The notes: generated by a model not told the origin, from the letters alone. Shown: positions 5,417 to 13,726, counted from the stretch's first letter. The stretch: DNA of 17,267 nucleotides from an uncultured Asticcacaulis sp. (GCA_946480525.1 CAMLLA010000030.1:1-17267); one strand, 5' to 3'. Numbers and translations: made by a program.

Positions 5417-6610
5417 ATGACGCCCAACGACCGCCGCTTAGCCGGCAAATTGTGGCTTATGGGCGCGGTCGGCGCCGCAATGCTCATGCTTCAGGCCTGT
5501 ACCGGCACCATGCCGCAGCCGCGCTATCCCGTATACATGCAGGACAAGCCGGCCGAGGCGACCCAGACCGTGACACAGGCCGGCGATGACACGCCCGCGT
5601 CTCCGGCGCCGGACCAACAGCCTGTGGTGACGCCGCAGGGCAACCAGGGCGGTATCAAGACAACGGAGCTGGCGCCGCCACCTCCGCCTCCGCCACCCCC
5701 GCCGGCCTCGGATACGGCGGCGCGCGGCGACACCGCGCCGGTCAAGGATACGCGCGCTGCCTATGTTTATGTCCTGCAGCCCAAGGATACGCTTTACGGC
5801 GTGTCGCGCCGCTTCGGCGTGCCGGTAAAGGTCCTTTACGAAATGAACGGGCTGGCACCCAATGCGTCGCTGCGTATCGGCCAGAAGATACTGCTGCCGG
5901 CCAACGCCGTCGACAAGGGCAAGGAAGACCACGCCAATGGCCCTGGCATGGTCAGGCTCGATCAGGCGCTTGCGGCCAAGCCCGCCGCACCCGTGCCTGC
6001 TGCGCCCTCGACGTCCGCCAAGCCGGCGGTGAAACCCGCCGTGACGCCTCCCGCCACAACGACCACCACGACCACGACAACAACGACCAAGCCGGCCGTG
6101 GCGCCGCCGGGCAGCAAGCCCGCCACCAGCACGACCACGACTACCACCACGACGGCCGCACCGGCAAAGCCCGCAGCGTCGGGCGGCTTCCCGACCAATG
6201 CGCAACTGACGCAGATGGGCAAGGGCCTGTTCACCTGGCCGGTCAAGGGGCGGATCATTGTTCCGTTCGGCCAGCTGGCGCCCAACGTCCGCAATGACGG
6301 CATCAATATCGCCGCCGACGCCGGCACCGAGGTCCGGTCTGCGTCGGACGGCGTGGTCGTCTACCAGGGCGACCAGGTCAAGGAACTGGGCAACACGGTC
6401 TATATCAAGCATCCAAACGGCTGGTACACCGGCTATTCCCACCTTTCGACCATGACGGTGAAGAACAATGAAAAGGTCACAAAGGGCCAGGTGATCGGCA
6501 AGGTAGGCCAAAGCGGCGTCATCGACCGGCCGCAGCTGCACTTTGAAATTCGCTATACACCGTCCACGGATATTGCTCGTCCCGTCGATCCGACCTTGGT
6601 GCTGCCATAG
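5417..6610 (+). CDS. LysM/LytM lipoprotein with degenerate active site (NlpD/DipM-type amidase activator)
   Basis: A 397-aa envelope protein. Residues 1-27 form a lipoprotein signal with lipobox LQAC (Cys28). A disordered linker follows, with ten prolines (87-96), then a LysM peptidoglycan-binding domain (about 115-162, YVLQPKDTLYGVSRRFGVPV to ILLPA), a low-complexity linker with 11 and 8 consecutive threonines (214-224 and 239-246), and a C-terminal LytM/M23 domain (about 269-397). In active M23 enzymes zinc is held by HxxxD and HxH. Here these positions read Asn293, Asn297 and Gln373, leaving only His375, so it should not cut peptidoglycan. Such proteins (E. coli NlpD and EnvC, Caulobacter DipM) switch on cell-separation amidases. 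The neighbourhood (surE-pcm upstream, yajC-secDF downstream) fits NlpD/DipM. One LysM domain, versus several in DipM, makes exact orthology uncertain. The ATG has GGGAG 8 bases upstream. Confidence 0.9.
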   Translation: MTPNDRRLAGKLWLMGAVGAAMLMLQACTGTMPQPRYPVYMQDKPAEATQTVTQAGDDTPASPAPDQQPVVTPQGNQGGIKTTELAPPPPPPPPPPASDTAARGDTAPVKDTRAAYVYVLQPKDTLYGVSRRFGVPVKVLYEMNGLAPNASLRIGQKILLPANAVDKGKEDHANGPGMVRLDQALAAKPAAPVPAAPSTSAKPAVKPAVTPPATTTTTTTTTTTKPAVAPPGSKPATSTTTTTTTTAAPAKPAASGGFPTNAQLTQMGKGLFTWPVKGRIIVPFGQLAPNVRNDGINIAADAGTEVRSASDGVVVYQGDQVKELGNTVYIKHPNGWYTGYSHLSTMTVKNNEKVTKGQVIGKVGQSGVIDRPQLHFEIRYTPSTDIARPVDPTLVLP

Positions 6611-6630
6611 CTTATCGTTGCTAAGAGCAC

Positions 6631-6651
6631 GCCCGGCCTCATAGGCCGGGC
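6631..6651 (+). terminator. Hairpin after the LysM/LytM gene
   Basis: Perfect 9-bp GC-rich stem GCCCGGCCT / AGGCCGGGC with loop CAT, 20 bases after the stop codon. No T-run follows, so it may be a Rho-independent-like terminator of reduced strength or an mRNA 3'-end hairpin. Confidence 0.55.
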
Positions 6652-6671
6652 AAAGGCCGTGGATAAATTCA

Positions 6672-6699
6672 TTGACCTTTTTTCGCTTGCTCTTATGTA
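6672..6699 (+). promoter_or_regulatory. Candidate sigma-70 promoter for yajC-secDF
   Basis: TTGACC (6672-6677) and TATGTA (6694-6699) are 16 bp apart, shortly after the hairpin that closes the upstream gene and about 70 bp before the yajC start codon. Confidence 0.45.
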
Positions 6700-6777
6700 T
6701 GGCACACATTTCAGGGCCGGGGGGCGCATGAACGCGCGCGACCGTCTGGCCTGACCTAAGTTCTGAGGAGAACGCTC

Positions 6778-7128
6778 TTGTTCGCTACGCCCGCTTTCGC
6801 CCAGGCCGCCGGTGCCGCTCCCGCCCCAGGTGGGGACCTGCTGTCCATGCTGCCGATGCTCATCGGCTTCGTCGCCATCATGTACTTTTTCATGATACGC
6901 CCGCAGGCGCAGCGCGCCAAGCAGCACAAGGCCATGCTCTCGGCATTGAAGCGCAATGACACCGTCGTCCTGTCGTCGGGTCTGATCGGCAAGGTGACGC
7001 GCATCGAGGACGCCGAAGTCATGCTGGAAATCGCCACGGGCGTGAATGTTCGCGTCGTCAAGGCGCTGATCACCGAGGTCCGCTCAAAGGGTGAGCCGGC
7101 GCCGGCCAACGATTCCAAGGCGGCCTAA
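6778..7128 (+). CDS. yajC: Preprotein translocase accessory subunit YajC
   Basis: YajC (116 aa) is a single-span inner-membrane protein that joins SecDF(-YidC) at the SecYEG channel. The first 20 residues (ATPAFAQAAGAAPAPGG) are followed by the transmembrane helix LLSMLPMLIGFVAIMYFFMI, the hallmark RPQAQRAKQHKAML, and the small cytoplasmic domain with VVLSSGLIGKVTRIED. The start codon is TTG: GAGGAG lies 7 bases before it, and no ATG suits the family N-terminus. It is followed by an intrinsic terminator and then secDF, the usual neighbour. Confidence 0.94.
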   Translation: MFATPAFAQAAGAAPAPGGDLLSMLPMLIGFVAIMYFFMIRPQAQRAKQHKAMLSALKRNDTVVLSSGLIGKVTRIEDAEVMLEIATGVNVRVVKALITEVRSKGEPAPANDSKAA

Positions 7129-7141
7129 TCCCGCTGTTTAT

Positions 7142-7171
7142 GGCTCTGGACGTCGTCCGGAGCCCTTTTTT
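7142..7171 (+). terminator. Intrinsic terminator between yajC and secDF
   Basis: A 10-bp stem (GGCTCTGGAC / GTCCGGAGCC, one G-T pair) with loop GTC is directly followed by C and six T (7166-7171). It is a textbook Rho-independent terminator, 13 bases after yajC and 20 before the secDF start, so it would reduce secDF relative to yajC or act as a regulated attenuator. Confidence 0.8.
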
Positions 7172-7191
7172 GTATCCGGGTTGCTACGACC

Positions 7192-9780
7192 ATGATGAAT
7201 TTGTCGCGCTGGAAGGTTGGGCTTGTGCTCATCGCTACCTTTTGGGGCCTTCTCTATTCCTTGCCGAACCTTCTGTCCGCCGACCAGCGCGACAGCATCA
7301 AGAACTTCCTGCCGTCGAAGACGCTCAACCTGGGCCTCGACCTTCAGGGCGGTTCCTATCTGCTTCTCGAGGTCGATACCGCGGCTCTGATTCGGGAGGA
7401 AACCAACAACCTGGTCGAAGACATCCGGACGCGCTTCCGTGAGGAAGGCATACAGTTCAGCGGCCTCAACGCGCAGGGCACCCGGGTGTCGGTGAGCGTC
7501 AACAACGCAGCCGACGCTGACAAGGCCTATAAGATCCTGAACGAAATCACGGCGCCGCCAGCCAACACACAGGGCGTGCGCGATATTGCCGTGCATCGTT
7601 CGGGCCAGGCCTTCAATCTGAATTATACGGACGAAGGCATCCGCACGACGTCCGCTGCCGCTGTCGACGCCTCGCTGGAAGTCGTGCGCCGTCGCGTCGA
7701 CGCGCTGGGTACGAAGGAACCGTCAATCGTTCGCCAGGGTACCAACCGCATTGTCGTCGAGGTCCCCGGCGAAAGCGATCCGGAGCAGCTCAAGCGCGTC
7801 ATCGGCCAGACGGCCAAGCTGACCTTCCAGATGGTCGACGACAGCGTTTCGCAGCAGGACGCCATGGCCGGCCGCATTCCGCCGGGTTCGGAAATTCTGC
7901 CCTACGAGGAAGGCGGCGGCATGATTGTCGTACGCAAGCGCGTCCTCGTCTCCGGCAATAACCTCAAGAAAACCAATGTTGGCGCCGACCAGTATCAGCG
8001 TCCGGCCATCGAATTCAGCTTCGACGGCGACGGCGCCCGCAAGTTCGGTGAAGCGACGGCGCAGAATGTCGGCAAGCAGTTCGCTATCATCCTGGACGGC
8101 AAGGTCGTTTCGGCACCGCGCATCAACAGCCCGATCACCGGTGGTTCGGGGATAATCGAAGGCAATTTTACCGTCCAGAGCGCATCTGAACTGGTAAACA
8201 TCCTTAAGGGCGGCGCACTTCCCGCACCGTTGAAAATCGAGCAGCAACGCACCGTCAGCGCCGAACTGGGCGCGGATTCGGTGTCGAAAGGCGCTCTGTC
8301 GACGGTCATCGCCCTGATTTCAGTCATCGTCTTCATGGTGTTGGCCTATGGCTTCCGGTTCGGCGGCATCGCCGTCGCCGCGCTGCTGGTCAACCTGGTG
8401 CTTCTTGTCGGCGGCATGTCGATGATGCAGGCCACCCTGACCTTGCCGGGTATTGCCGGCCTCATCCTGACCCTGGCCGTGGCGGTTGACGCCAACGTGC
8501 TGATCTATGAGCGCATGCGGGATGAAGTGCTTGCCGGACGAAATCTCATTTCGTCGCTTAGCGCCGGGTTTTCTCGCGCCATGGAAACCATCCTCGATGC
8601 CAACGTCACCTCGCTGGTGGCCGCGATCATCATGTACTTCCTGGGCGCAGGCCCTGTAAAAGGCTTTGCCGTCACGCTTATGCTCGGCATCTTCACCTCG
8701 GTCTTCTCGGCCGTTCTGGTCACACAGGTTCTGATCGCGGTCTGGTACAAATGGCGTCGTCCGAAGGCCCTGCCGATCTCCAATGATGTTGCGCCCAAGG
8801 CTTGGCCATTGATCAAGATCCTGCCCATCAAGACCAACCTGAACTTCGTTGCTTTCGCGCGTTATGCCGCCATGCTTTCGGTTGTGGGCGTCATTGCTTC
8901 GCTGTTCCTAACGATATATCCGGGCACCCCGCCGTGTGGCGGCCTGAACTGTGGTGTCGACTTCAAGGGTGGTACAGCCTTTGAAATGGTGACACCGGGC
9001 AAGGTCATCGACCAGGGCGTTTTGCGTGAATCCTTGACGGATCAGGGCTTGCGCGGCGTTCAGGTCCAGGGCGTCGGTGACGGGACAGAAGCCATGATGG
9101 CATTTGAAACGCCGGGCGATGCCGTAGCCAAGGTCGACAGTGTGAAAGCAAAGCTCGCAGAGCAATTCCCGGGCGCCAAGTTCACCAATACTGAAATCGT
9201 TGGCGCCAAGGTTTCGAGTGAACTGCTGACTGGCGGCGTTCTGGCGCTTGCCATCGCAATCGGCCTGATGATGATCTACATCTGGTTCCGGTTCGAATGG
9301 CAGTTCGGTCTGGGCGCGGTTTTCGGCCTGATGCATGACGTCATCCTGACCTTTGGCCTGTTCGCCCTGTTCAAGCTGGAATTCGACCTGCGCGCCGTGG
9401 CGGCCATCCTGACCATCATCGGCTATTCGATGAACGACACCGTCGTCGTTTTTGACCGGCTGCGCGAAAATTTGCGTAAATACAAGAAGATGCCGTTACG
9501 AGACATCATCAACCTGTCGATCAATGAGACCTTGTCGCGAACAATCATTACCGGCGTCACAGCTGTGATGGCTCTGACTGGACTGGCTGTCCTGGGTGGC
9601 GAGGCGTTGTTCAGCTTCTCGGTTGCGATGATCTTCGGTATCATCTTCGGTACCTACAGCTCGGTCTATGTCGCGGCTCCGGTCATTCTGCTCTGGGGCG
9701 TCAACCGCAATTCGGGCGACGCCGAAGTCGTCGATATGGGCGGCTTCAAGGGCAGCAAGAAAGAGAAAATCCTGCCGTGA
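7192..9780 (+). CDS. secDF: Fused protein translocase subunit SecDF
   Basis: A single 862-aa protein joining SecD and SecF, the proton-driven membrane proteins that pull exported chains out of SecYEG on the periplasmic side. SecD half (about 1-535): first helix at 7-25, conserved LGLDLQGGSYLLLEVD (48-63), the periplasmic P1 domain including FDGDGARKFGEATAQNVG and ILDGKVVSAPRINSPI, then five helices from about residue 369. SecF half: helix at about 555-575, GVDFKGGTAFEM near 588-600, its periplasmic domain, and five helices from about 683. Many bacteria keep secD and secF as separate genes; fusion occurs in Bacillus and several other lineages. Two ATGs in tandem begin the frame and the ribosome-binding site is poor. 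The stop codon overlaps the GTG start of the next gene (GTGA). Confidence 0.96.
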   Translation: MMNLSRWKVGLVLIATFWGLLYSLPNLLSADQRDSIKNFLPSKTLNLGLDLQGGSYLLLEVDTAALIREETNNLVEDIRTRFREEGIQFSGLNAQGTRVSVSVNNAADADKAYKILNEITAPPANTQGVRDIAVHRSGQAFNLNYTDEGIRTTSAAAVDASLEVVRRRVDALGTKEPSIVRQGTNRIVVEVPGESDPEQLKRVIGQTAKLTFQMVDDSVSQQDAMAGRIPPGSEILPYEEGGGMIVVRKRVLVSGNNLKKTNVGADQYQRPAIEFSFDGDGARKFGEATAQNVGKQFAIILDGKVVSAPRINSPITGGSGIIEGNFTVQSASELVNILKGGALPAPLKIEQQRTVSAELGADSVSKGALSTVIALISVIVFMVLAYGFRFGGIAVAALLVNLVLLVGGMSMMQATLTLPGIAGLILTLAVAVDANVLIYERMRDEVLAGRNLISSLSAGFSRAMETILDANVTSLVAAIIMYFLGAGPVKGFAVTLMLGIFTSVFSAVLVTQVLIAVWYKWRRPKALPISNDVAPKAWPLIKILPIKTNLNFVAFARYAAMLSVVGVIASLFLTIYPGTPPCGGLNCGVDFKGGTAFEMVTPGKVIDQGVLRESLTDQGLRGVQVQGVGDGTEAMMAFETPGDAVAKVDSVKAKLAEQFPGAKFTNTEIVGAKVSSELLTGGVLALAIAIGLMMIYIWFRFEWQFGLGAVFGLMHDVILTFGLFALFKLEFDLRAVAAILTIIGYSMNDTVVVFDRLRENLRKYKKMPLRDIINLSINETLSRTIITGVTAVMALTGLAVLGGEALFSFSVAMIFGIIFGTYSSVYVAAPVILLWGVNRNSGDAEVVDMGGFKGSKKEKILP

Positions 9781-10454
9781 CCCCATCGGAGCGCGAGCCG
9801 AAATCGGAAGATGTCCGGCTCGCAGCGTCCTTCATTTCCGACCCGGTAAAACGGGCGGACGTGCTGGCGCTTTACGCCTTTCTCGAAACCCTGCGCGACA
9901 TCCCCGAGCGGACGACGGAGCCGCTGATGGGAGAGATTCGCCTCAGATGGTGGTATGAGGCGCTTGAGGAAATCCGTGACGGCAAGACGCCGCGCTATCA
10001 TCCTTTGACAGAAGTCCTGGAGCGTATCATTCCGCAGTACGCTCTGCCGGTGCAGGAACTGCTCGACTGCGTCGAAGGGCAGATGCCGTTGCTGGATCGG
10101 TTGCCGCTTGATCTGAAGGCGGCCCTGAAGCTTGTCGACGCAGGCGAGGGCGTTGTCGCCCGGCTTTCGGCCGCTATTCTCGACCCATCGGGTGACGTCA
10201 CTCTGCTGGTGGCGCCCGCGCGCTTCTACGGTCTGGCGCAGCTGAAGCAGAACCAGCGCCTTCAGGATGCAGGCGAAGCCGAGGGCGCGCATCTGCGCCG
10301 CGACGCCGCCAGGGCCGCTGAAAAACTGCCCGCCTCGCTGATGCCGCTTGCCCTGGCGGCGGCGCTGGCCGAAGGCATCTGGACCGGCCGGCCATTGGGT
10401 CCGTTGGCCAAGCGCCTGCGGCTCTTCTGGGCGTTCGTGACAGGCCGGGTCTGA
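9777..10454 (+). CDS. Squalene/phytoene-synthase-family protein, NDUFAF6-like and probably non-catalytic
   Basis: A 225-aa helical protein of the trans-isoprenyl-diphosphate synthase (squalene/phytoene synthase) superfamily. The family block is at 21-66: DPVKRADVLALYAFLETLRD, then MGEIRLRWWYEALEEI. Catalytic members have aspartate-rich DxxxD motifs for magnesium and diphosphate. Here the first such site reads LRDIPERTTEP and a second is not evident, so it probably does not make squalene or phytoene. It resembles the alphaproteobacterial relatives of NDUFAF6, an assembly factor for respiratory complex I. At 225 aa it is shorter than a full synthase (about 280-350). The GTG start overlaps the secDF stop by 4 bases, which means translational coupling. 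A role in membrane-protein assembly would suit this context, but that is inference. Confidence 0.8.
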   Translation: MTPSEREPKSEDVRLAASFISDPVKRADVLALYAFLETLRDIPERTTEPLMGEIRLRWWYEALEEIRDGKTPRYHPLTEVLERIIPQYALPVQELLDCVEGQMPLLDRLPLDLKAALKLVDAGEGVVARLSAAILDPSGDVTLLVAPARFYGLAQLKQNQRLQDAGEAEGAHLRRDAARAAEKLPASLMPLALAAALAEGIWTGRPLGPLAKRLRLFWAFVTGRV

Positions 10455-10466
10455 GGAGTACCTCAG
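10451..10466. terminator. Hairpin shared by two convergent genes
   Basis: CTGAGG-AGTA-CCTCAG is a perfect 6-bp stem with a 4-nt loop that contains both stop codons of the facing genes (TGA at 10452-10454 on +, and at 10463-10465 on -). No T-run follows on either side. It is a possible bidirectional transcript end, but short. Confidence 0.35.
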
Positions 10467-11200
10467 GTCTTGGGCTTGTCCTTCTTCTTGAAGATGCCGC
10501 CGACAATCCCGTCATAGGGGGTCTTCTTGACCGTTACCGGGGGCGGCGTCGCCGGCAGGATGACCTTTTCCGGATAGGCCTTCCAGCCGCTCATGACCAG
10601 ATCGCGGAAGCCTGAGCATTTTGGCAGGACGCGCACCGTGCCGCTGGCCGGCTTGGCGAAGGGAGCCGATTGCAGGATGTCCGGCCGGGTCGGGTCGATA
10701 AAGGTCCAGTCGCCTTTCAGGCCGTAGCCTTTTTCGCCGCCGGTCCTGACCGCGGTATACGCCGTGCGCGCCTGAAGCTCACTGACGCCGAAACTGATCA
10801 TGGCGCGATAGAAGATGTCGTCGGCTTCTTCGCGCTTGCCGGGCTGGCCGATGGCGTAGAGCCAGTCGTGGATGATGGCGGCGCGTGCCGTCGGGCCCTG
10901 CGGATCGATCACGCCCTGGCCGAACCACGGCACGGAGGCGAAGTCGGTCACATACCATTTCGGCACGACGATCACCCTGCCGGTCGCGGCGTCGCAATAG
11001 GGGAATTCCTCGTTGAGCGTGAACAGCTTGCGGCCGTTTTTCATCTTGTTGAACAGAATGACCGGCTGCGGCGTCAGGGAACTTGGCTTGATGGTTGGCG
11101 CCACAGGCATATAGACCGTCGTGGTCGTTTCGGCGCAGCCGCCCAGCAGCAAGGTCGCACACCCTGCCAGAATCGCCGCCCCCCGCTGCAATCCCTTCAT
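10463..11200 (-). CDS. DUF1353-like lipoprotein
   Basis: A 245-aa predicted lipoprotein: hydrophobic signal and lipobox LLGGC, with Cys22 from the chosen start. The central part carries the DUF1353 pattern: KWYVTDFASVPWF, then AAIIHDWLYAIGQPGKREEADDIFYRAMISFGVS, and a TAYTAVRTGG segment. The HDWLY motif is the strongest marker. DUF1353 proteins are of unknown function and also occur in phages; nothing here points to a prophage. The tail is basic and ends in KKKDKPKT. I chose the ATG at 11198-11200 because GAGTGAG lies at proper spacing; an ATG two codons earlier is too close to it, and the longer frame to 11266 runs into trmFO. Only 16 bp separate it from the trmFO stop, so they are probably co-transcribed. 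It faces the preceding gene tail to tail with an 8-base gap. Confidence 0.8.
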   Translation of the reverse strand: MKGLQRGAAILAGCATLLLGGCAETTTTVYMPVAPTIKPSSLTPQPVILFNKMKNGRKLFTLNEEFPYCDAATGRVIVVPKWYVTDFASVPWFGQGVIDPQGPTARAAIIHDWLYAIGQPGKREEADDIFYRAMISFGVSELQARTAYTAVRTGGEKGYGLKGDWTFIDPTRPDILQSAPFAKPASGTVRVLPKCSGFRDLVMSGWKAYPEKVILPATPPPVTVKKTPYDGIVGGIFKKKDKPKT

Positions 11201-11216
11201 TGTCATCTCACTCAAA

Positions 11217-12650
11217 TCACGCGACTTCCGGTTCCGTCGCCCTATGTAGCCACGAATTAAGGTCATTTAAAGCCCTGAGACTCATCAAACGCTTCTTGGC
11301 GCGGCCGCGCTCCTTCAGCGGTATCTTCTGGCCGTTTTCGTCGGCCTTGGGCGCCTCCATCGGCGGCAGCAGGCCGTAATTGACATTCATGGGCTGGAAC
11401 GCGCCGCCTTCGAGATGGCCGATGGTGATGTGGTTGATCAGGGCGCCCAGCGCCGTTGTTTCAGGGGGCGCCTCCTGAACCCGCCCGAGCGCCTGGGCTG
11501 CGGCGAACCGTCCGGCCAGAAGGCCTATGGCGGCACTTTCGACATAGCCTTCGACGCCTGTGATTTGTCCGGCGAAACGGATTGATTTTTCTGGATAAAC
11601 CGCCTTCATCCGCAACTGACGGTCAAGGATTTTCGGCGACTGGATGAAGGTGTTGCGATGCAGCCCGCCAAGGCGCGCGAACTGGGCGTTCTCCAGGCCC
11701 GGAATCATGCGGAAGATGTCGGCCTGCGCGCCATGCTTCAGCTTGGTCTGGAAACCGACCATGTTGTAGAGCGTGCCCAGCGCATTGTCCTGGCGAAGTT
11801 GGATGATAGCGTGCGCCTTGACCGTCGGATTGTGCGGATTGGTCAGCCCGACGGGCTTCATCGGTCCGTAGCGCAGGGTCTCACGGCCGCGTTCGGCCAT
11901 GACTTCGATCGGCAGGCAGCCGTCGAAATAGGGAACGTGTTCCCATTCCTTGAACTCGGCCTTGGGGCCATCCAGCAGGGCGTCGATAAAGGCTTCATAC
12001 TGCGCCTTGTCCATCGGGCAGTTGATATAGGCGGCTGCGTCGCCACCCGGACCTTCCTTGTCGTAACGCGACTGACGCCAGGCCTTGGACATATCGATAC
12101 TGTCGGCATGCACGATCGGCGCGATCGCGTCGAAGAAGGACAGGTGACCTTCTCCGGACAGTTCCAGAATGACGTTGGACAAGGATTCGGAGGTGAGGGG
12201 CCCGGTCGCACAGATGATGTTGTCCCAGTCGGTATCCATCAGACCGGACACCTCTTCGCGCACCACGGTTACCAAAGGGTGCGAGGCCAGGGCCGCGGTG
12301 ACCGCACCCGAAAAGCCGTCGCGATCGACGGCAAGCGCCCCGCCGGCCGGCACCTGATGAGCGTCGGCGCATTTGAGGATCAGGCTGCCGGCCCGGCGCA
12401 TCTCCTCATGCAGCAGGCCCACGGCATTGAATTGCCAGTCATCGGACCGGAAGGAGTTGGAGCACACCAGTTCGGCAAGGCCATCCGTGTGGTGCGCGTC
12501 AGTGGTTATGGTCCGGCCGTCGCCGTCTTCACCGCCGCGCATTTCGTGCAGGACGACGGGGACGCCCTGGCCGACGATCTGCCAGCAGGCTTCGGAACCG
12601 GCCAGTCCGCCGCCGATAACATGAATGGGTTTGATGTTGTGCGTTGTCAT
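11217..12650 (-). CDS. trmFO: Methylenetetrahydrofolate--tRNA-(uracil-5-)-methyltransferase TrmFO
   Basis: TrmFO makes 5-methyluridine at position 54 of tRNA (T-loop), using methylenetetrahydrofolate as carbon donor and FAD as reductant. The 477-aa protein begins with the FAD-binding fold [17 protein letters not shown] (8-24), followed by HEMRGG, the [20 protein letters not shown] block with conserved Cys63, [16 protein letters not shown] with the second conserved Cys211, and the C-terminal [15 protein letters not shown]. The frame is open to 12725, but I start at the ATG 12648-12650: family members begin just before the FAD motif, and a promoter-like pair lies at 12714-12741, inside the longer frame. 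This folate-dependent enzyme replaces the SAM-dependent TrmA of E. coli and is usual in alphaproteobacteria. Confidence 0.95.
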   Translation of the reverse strand: MTTHNIKPIHVIGGGLAGSEACWQIVGQGVPVVLHEMRGGEDGDGRTITTDAHHTDGLAELVCSNSFRSDDWQFNAVGLLHEEMRRAGSLILKCADAHQVPAGGALAVDRDGFSGAVTAALASHPLVTVVREEVSGLMDTDWDNIICATGPLTSESLSNVILELSGEGHLSFFDAIAPIVHADSIDMSKAWRQSRYDKEGPGGDAAAYINCPMDKAQYEAFIDALLDGPKAEFKEWEHVPYFDGCLPIEVMAERGRETLRYGPMKPVGLTNPHNPTVKAHAIIQLRQDNALGTLYNMVGFQTKLKHGAQADIFRMIPGLENAQFARLGGLHRNTFIQSPKILDRQLRMKAVYPEKSIRFAGQITGVEGYVESAAIGLLAGRFAAAQALGRVQEAPPETTALGALINHITIGHLEGGAFQPMNVNYGLLPPMEAPKADENGQKIPLKERGRAKKRLMSLRALNDLNSWLHRATEPEVA

Positions 12651-12713
12651 GGGGCGGCTGTATCGCATGCGCACGGATGTGAAAAGGCCCGTCGCCTTCA
12701 CATGTGTGTCCGG

Positions 12714-12741
12714 ATTATCAAACACGCTGTTATTCTGGCAA
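12714..12741 (-). promoter_or_regulatory. Candidate promoter for trmFO
   Basis: On the minus strand TTGCCA (12741-12736) and GATAAT (12719-12714) are 16 bp apart, placing a start about 55-60 bases before the chosen trmFO ATG. The divergent region 12651-12861 holds no other clear element; I could not find a good promoter for the plus-strand membrane genes. Confidence 0.4.
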
Positions 12742-12861
12742 CGCTACGAAAAATATCCTTCTCACGCGAATGGATTTGTTTCTAAATGGTAAATGACCCG
12801 ATTGTGGCCAAAGGCTCTATGCTGTAAGGGTCTTGCGATTGGATGAGGGGTGGGGTTCCCA

Positions 12862-13695
12862 ATGAATTCGAGGCCGTCGTTTTCGCTTGGACGCGCACTG
12901 TCGGCGGCGTTTGCCTCACTTCCGGCGGCATGGGGTGGCGCGTGGGGCGTGCTCCTGCTGTGGTGCGTGCTCGCCGTCGTTCTGCCGCAATTGCATATCC
13001 AGATTGTGCCGGCCTGGGTTTTGGACGCCGGCACTGCGCTTTTGGTCCTGATCCTGCAATATATCGCATATGGCGCCCTTTATCGGATCGCGCTGTTTGG
13101 CCGTGACGCGCGTAAGCACGGGCTGGGCTTTGGAGGCTTGCAACTGGGCGGGGCGGAGGTGCGACTTTTTCTCGCCGATCTGATTGTCGCCCTATTCGGA
13201 CTGCTTGTCGCCGCAGCTGTCGGCGTTGTCTTTCTCATCGCGTTCAACACGGCAGGCATGGCGGAAGGACACGGCGATACGATCGTTGCCATAGAAGCGA
13301 TGTTTAAGCGCCACGAGGGCAAGGATTGGATATTTATCGGCTACCTGCTCGCCGCCTGGGTATTCCTGATTTTCGTAGGCCTGAAATTCGCTTTGATGGC
13401 GGCGGCGAACGTCGCCGAACGTCGCCTGGTAACGCTCAATGCACTTGGCCTGAGTTCAGGTAATGTCGGTAAGCTGTTCATTGGCCTGGTCATACTGTCG
13501 CTTCCGGTTATTATTCTGCTCCTGTGCGGTATCGCCGCCGCAGGCATCATGGGAATTGGTCTCAGCGGTGCGAACATGGGCGGATCCGCGGCACTGTTTG
13601 TCCATCAGGCCATCCTGGTTTTTCTGTATATACCGATCATGATCGGATTTTTGTCTTCGGCTTACGGGCAGATTGTGGCATCACGCACTAGATAA
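12862..13695 (+). CDS. Six-span membrane protein, first of three tandem paralogs
   Basis: A 277-aa integral membrane protein of unknown function. Hydrophobic segments at about 24-41, 56-75, 105-128, 157-180, 205-230 and 248-267 suggest six helices. It is the most diverged of three adjacent copies. Shared marks are an N-terminal SFSLGRALSAAFASLP followed by W/G-rich helix 1, a loop LGFGGLQLGGAEVR before helix 3, a loop RRLVTLNALGLSSGNVGKL before helix 5, and a C-terminal SSAYGQIVASR. I chose the ATG at 12862-12864, with a G-rich Shine-Dalgarno-like stretch just before it; a GTG four codons upstream (12850) is possible but worse placed. No catalytic motif is visible. A transporter or membrane-organising role cannot be told apart from the sequence. 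Confidence 0.85.
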   Translation: MNSRPSFSLGRALSAAFASLPAAWGGAWGVLLLWCVLAVVLPQLHIQIVPAWVLDAGTALLVLILQYIAYGALYRIALFGRDARKHGLGFGGLQLGGAEVRLFLADLIVALFGLLVAAAVGVVFLIAFNTAGMAEGHGDTIVAIEAMFKRHEGKDWIFIGYLLAAWVFLIFVGLKFALMAAANVAERRLVTLNALGLSSGNVGKLFIGLVILSLPVIILLLCGIAAAGIMGIGLSGANMGGSAALFVHQAILVFLYIPIMIGFLSSAYGQIVASRTR

Positions 13696-13726
13696 GTGTC
13701 GCACGTCGTCTGAGTTGAGGATCAAT

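Noticed and set aside
5438..6709. Long minus-strand open frame (423 codons) opposite the LysM/LytM gene
   Set aside because: Arg/Gly/His-rich shadow of a GC-rich plus-strand gene with clear domains; no family motif.
6728..6754. Eight-residue leader ORF (MNARDRLA) upstream of yajC, as a possible secretion-sensing arrest peptide
   Set aside because: Too short to reach outside the ribosome tunnel, lacks the RAPP/RAPG-type arrest motifs and any signal sequence; probably chance.
10463..11200. Prophage remnant, because DUF1353 proteins occur in phages
   Set aside because: A lipoprotein signal is present, neighbours are housekeeping genes, and no integrase, att repeats or other phage genes are visible.
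12651..12725. Longer TrmFO with 25 extra N-terminal residues
   Set aside because: The extra residues precede the FAD motif that normally opens the protein, and the upstream start would lie next to or within the candidate promoter.
11658..12785. Long plus-strand open frame (375 codons) opposite trmFO
   Set aside because: Mirror of a well-conserved TrmFO; composition is that of an antisense shadow, and it has no ribosome-binding site or domain.
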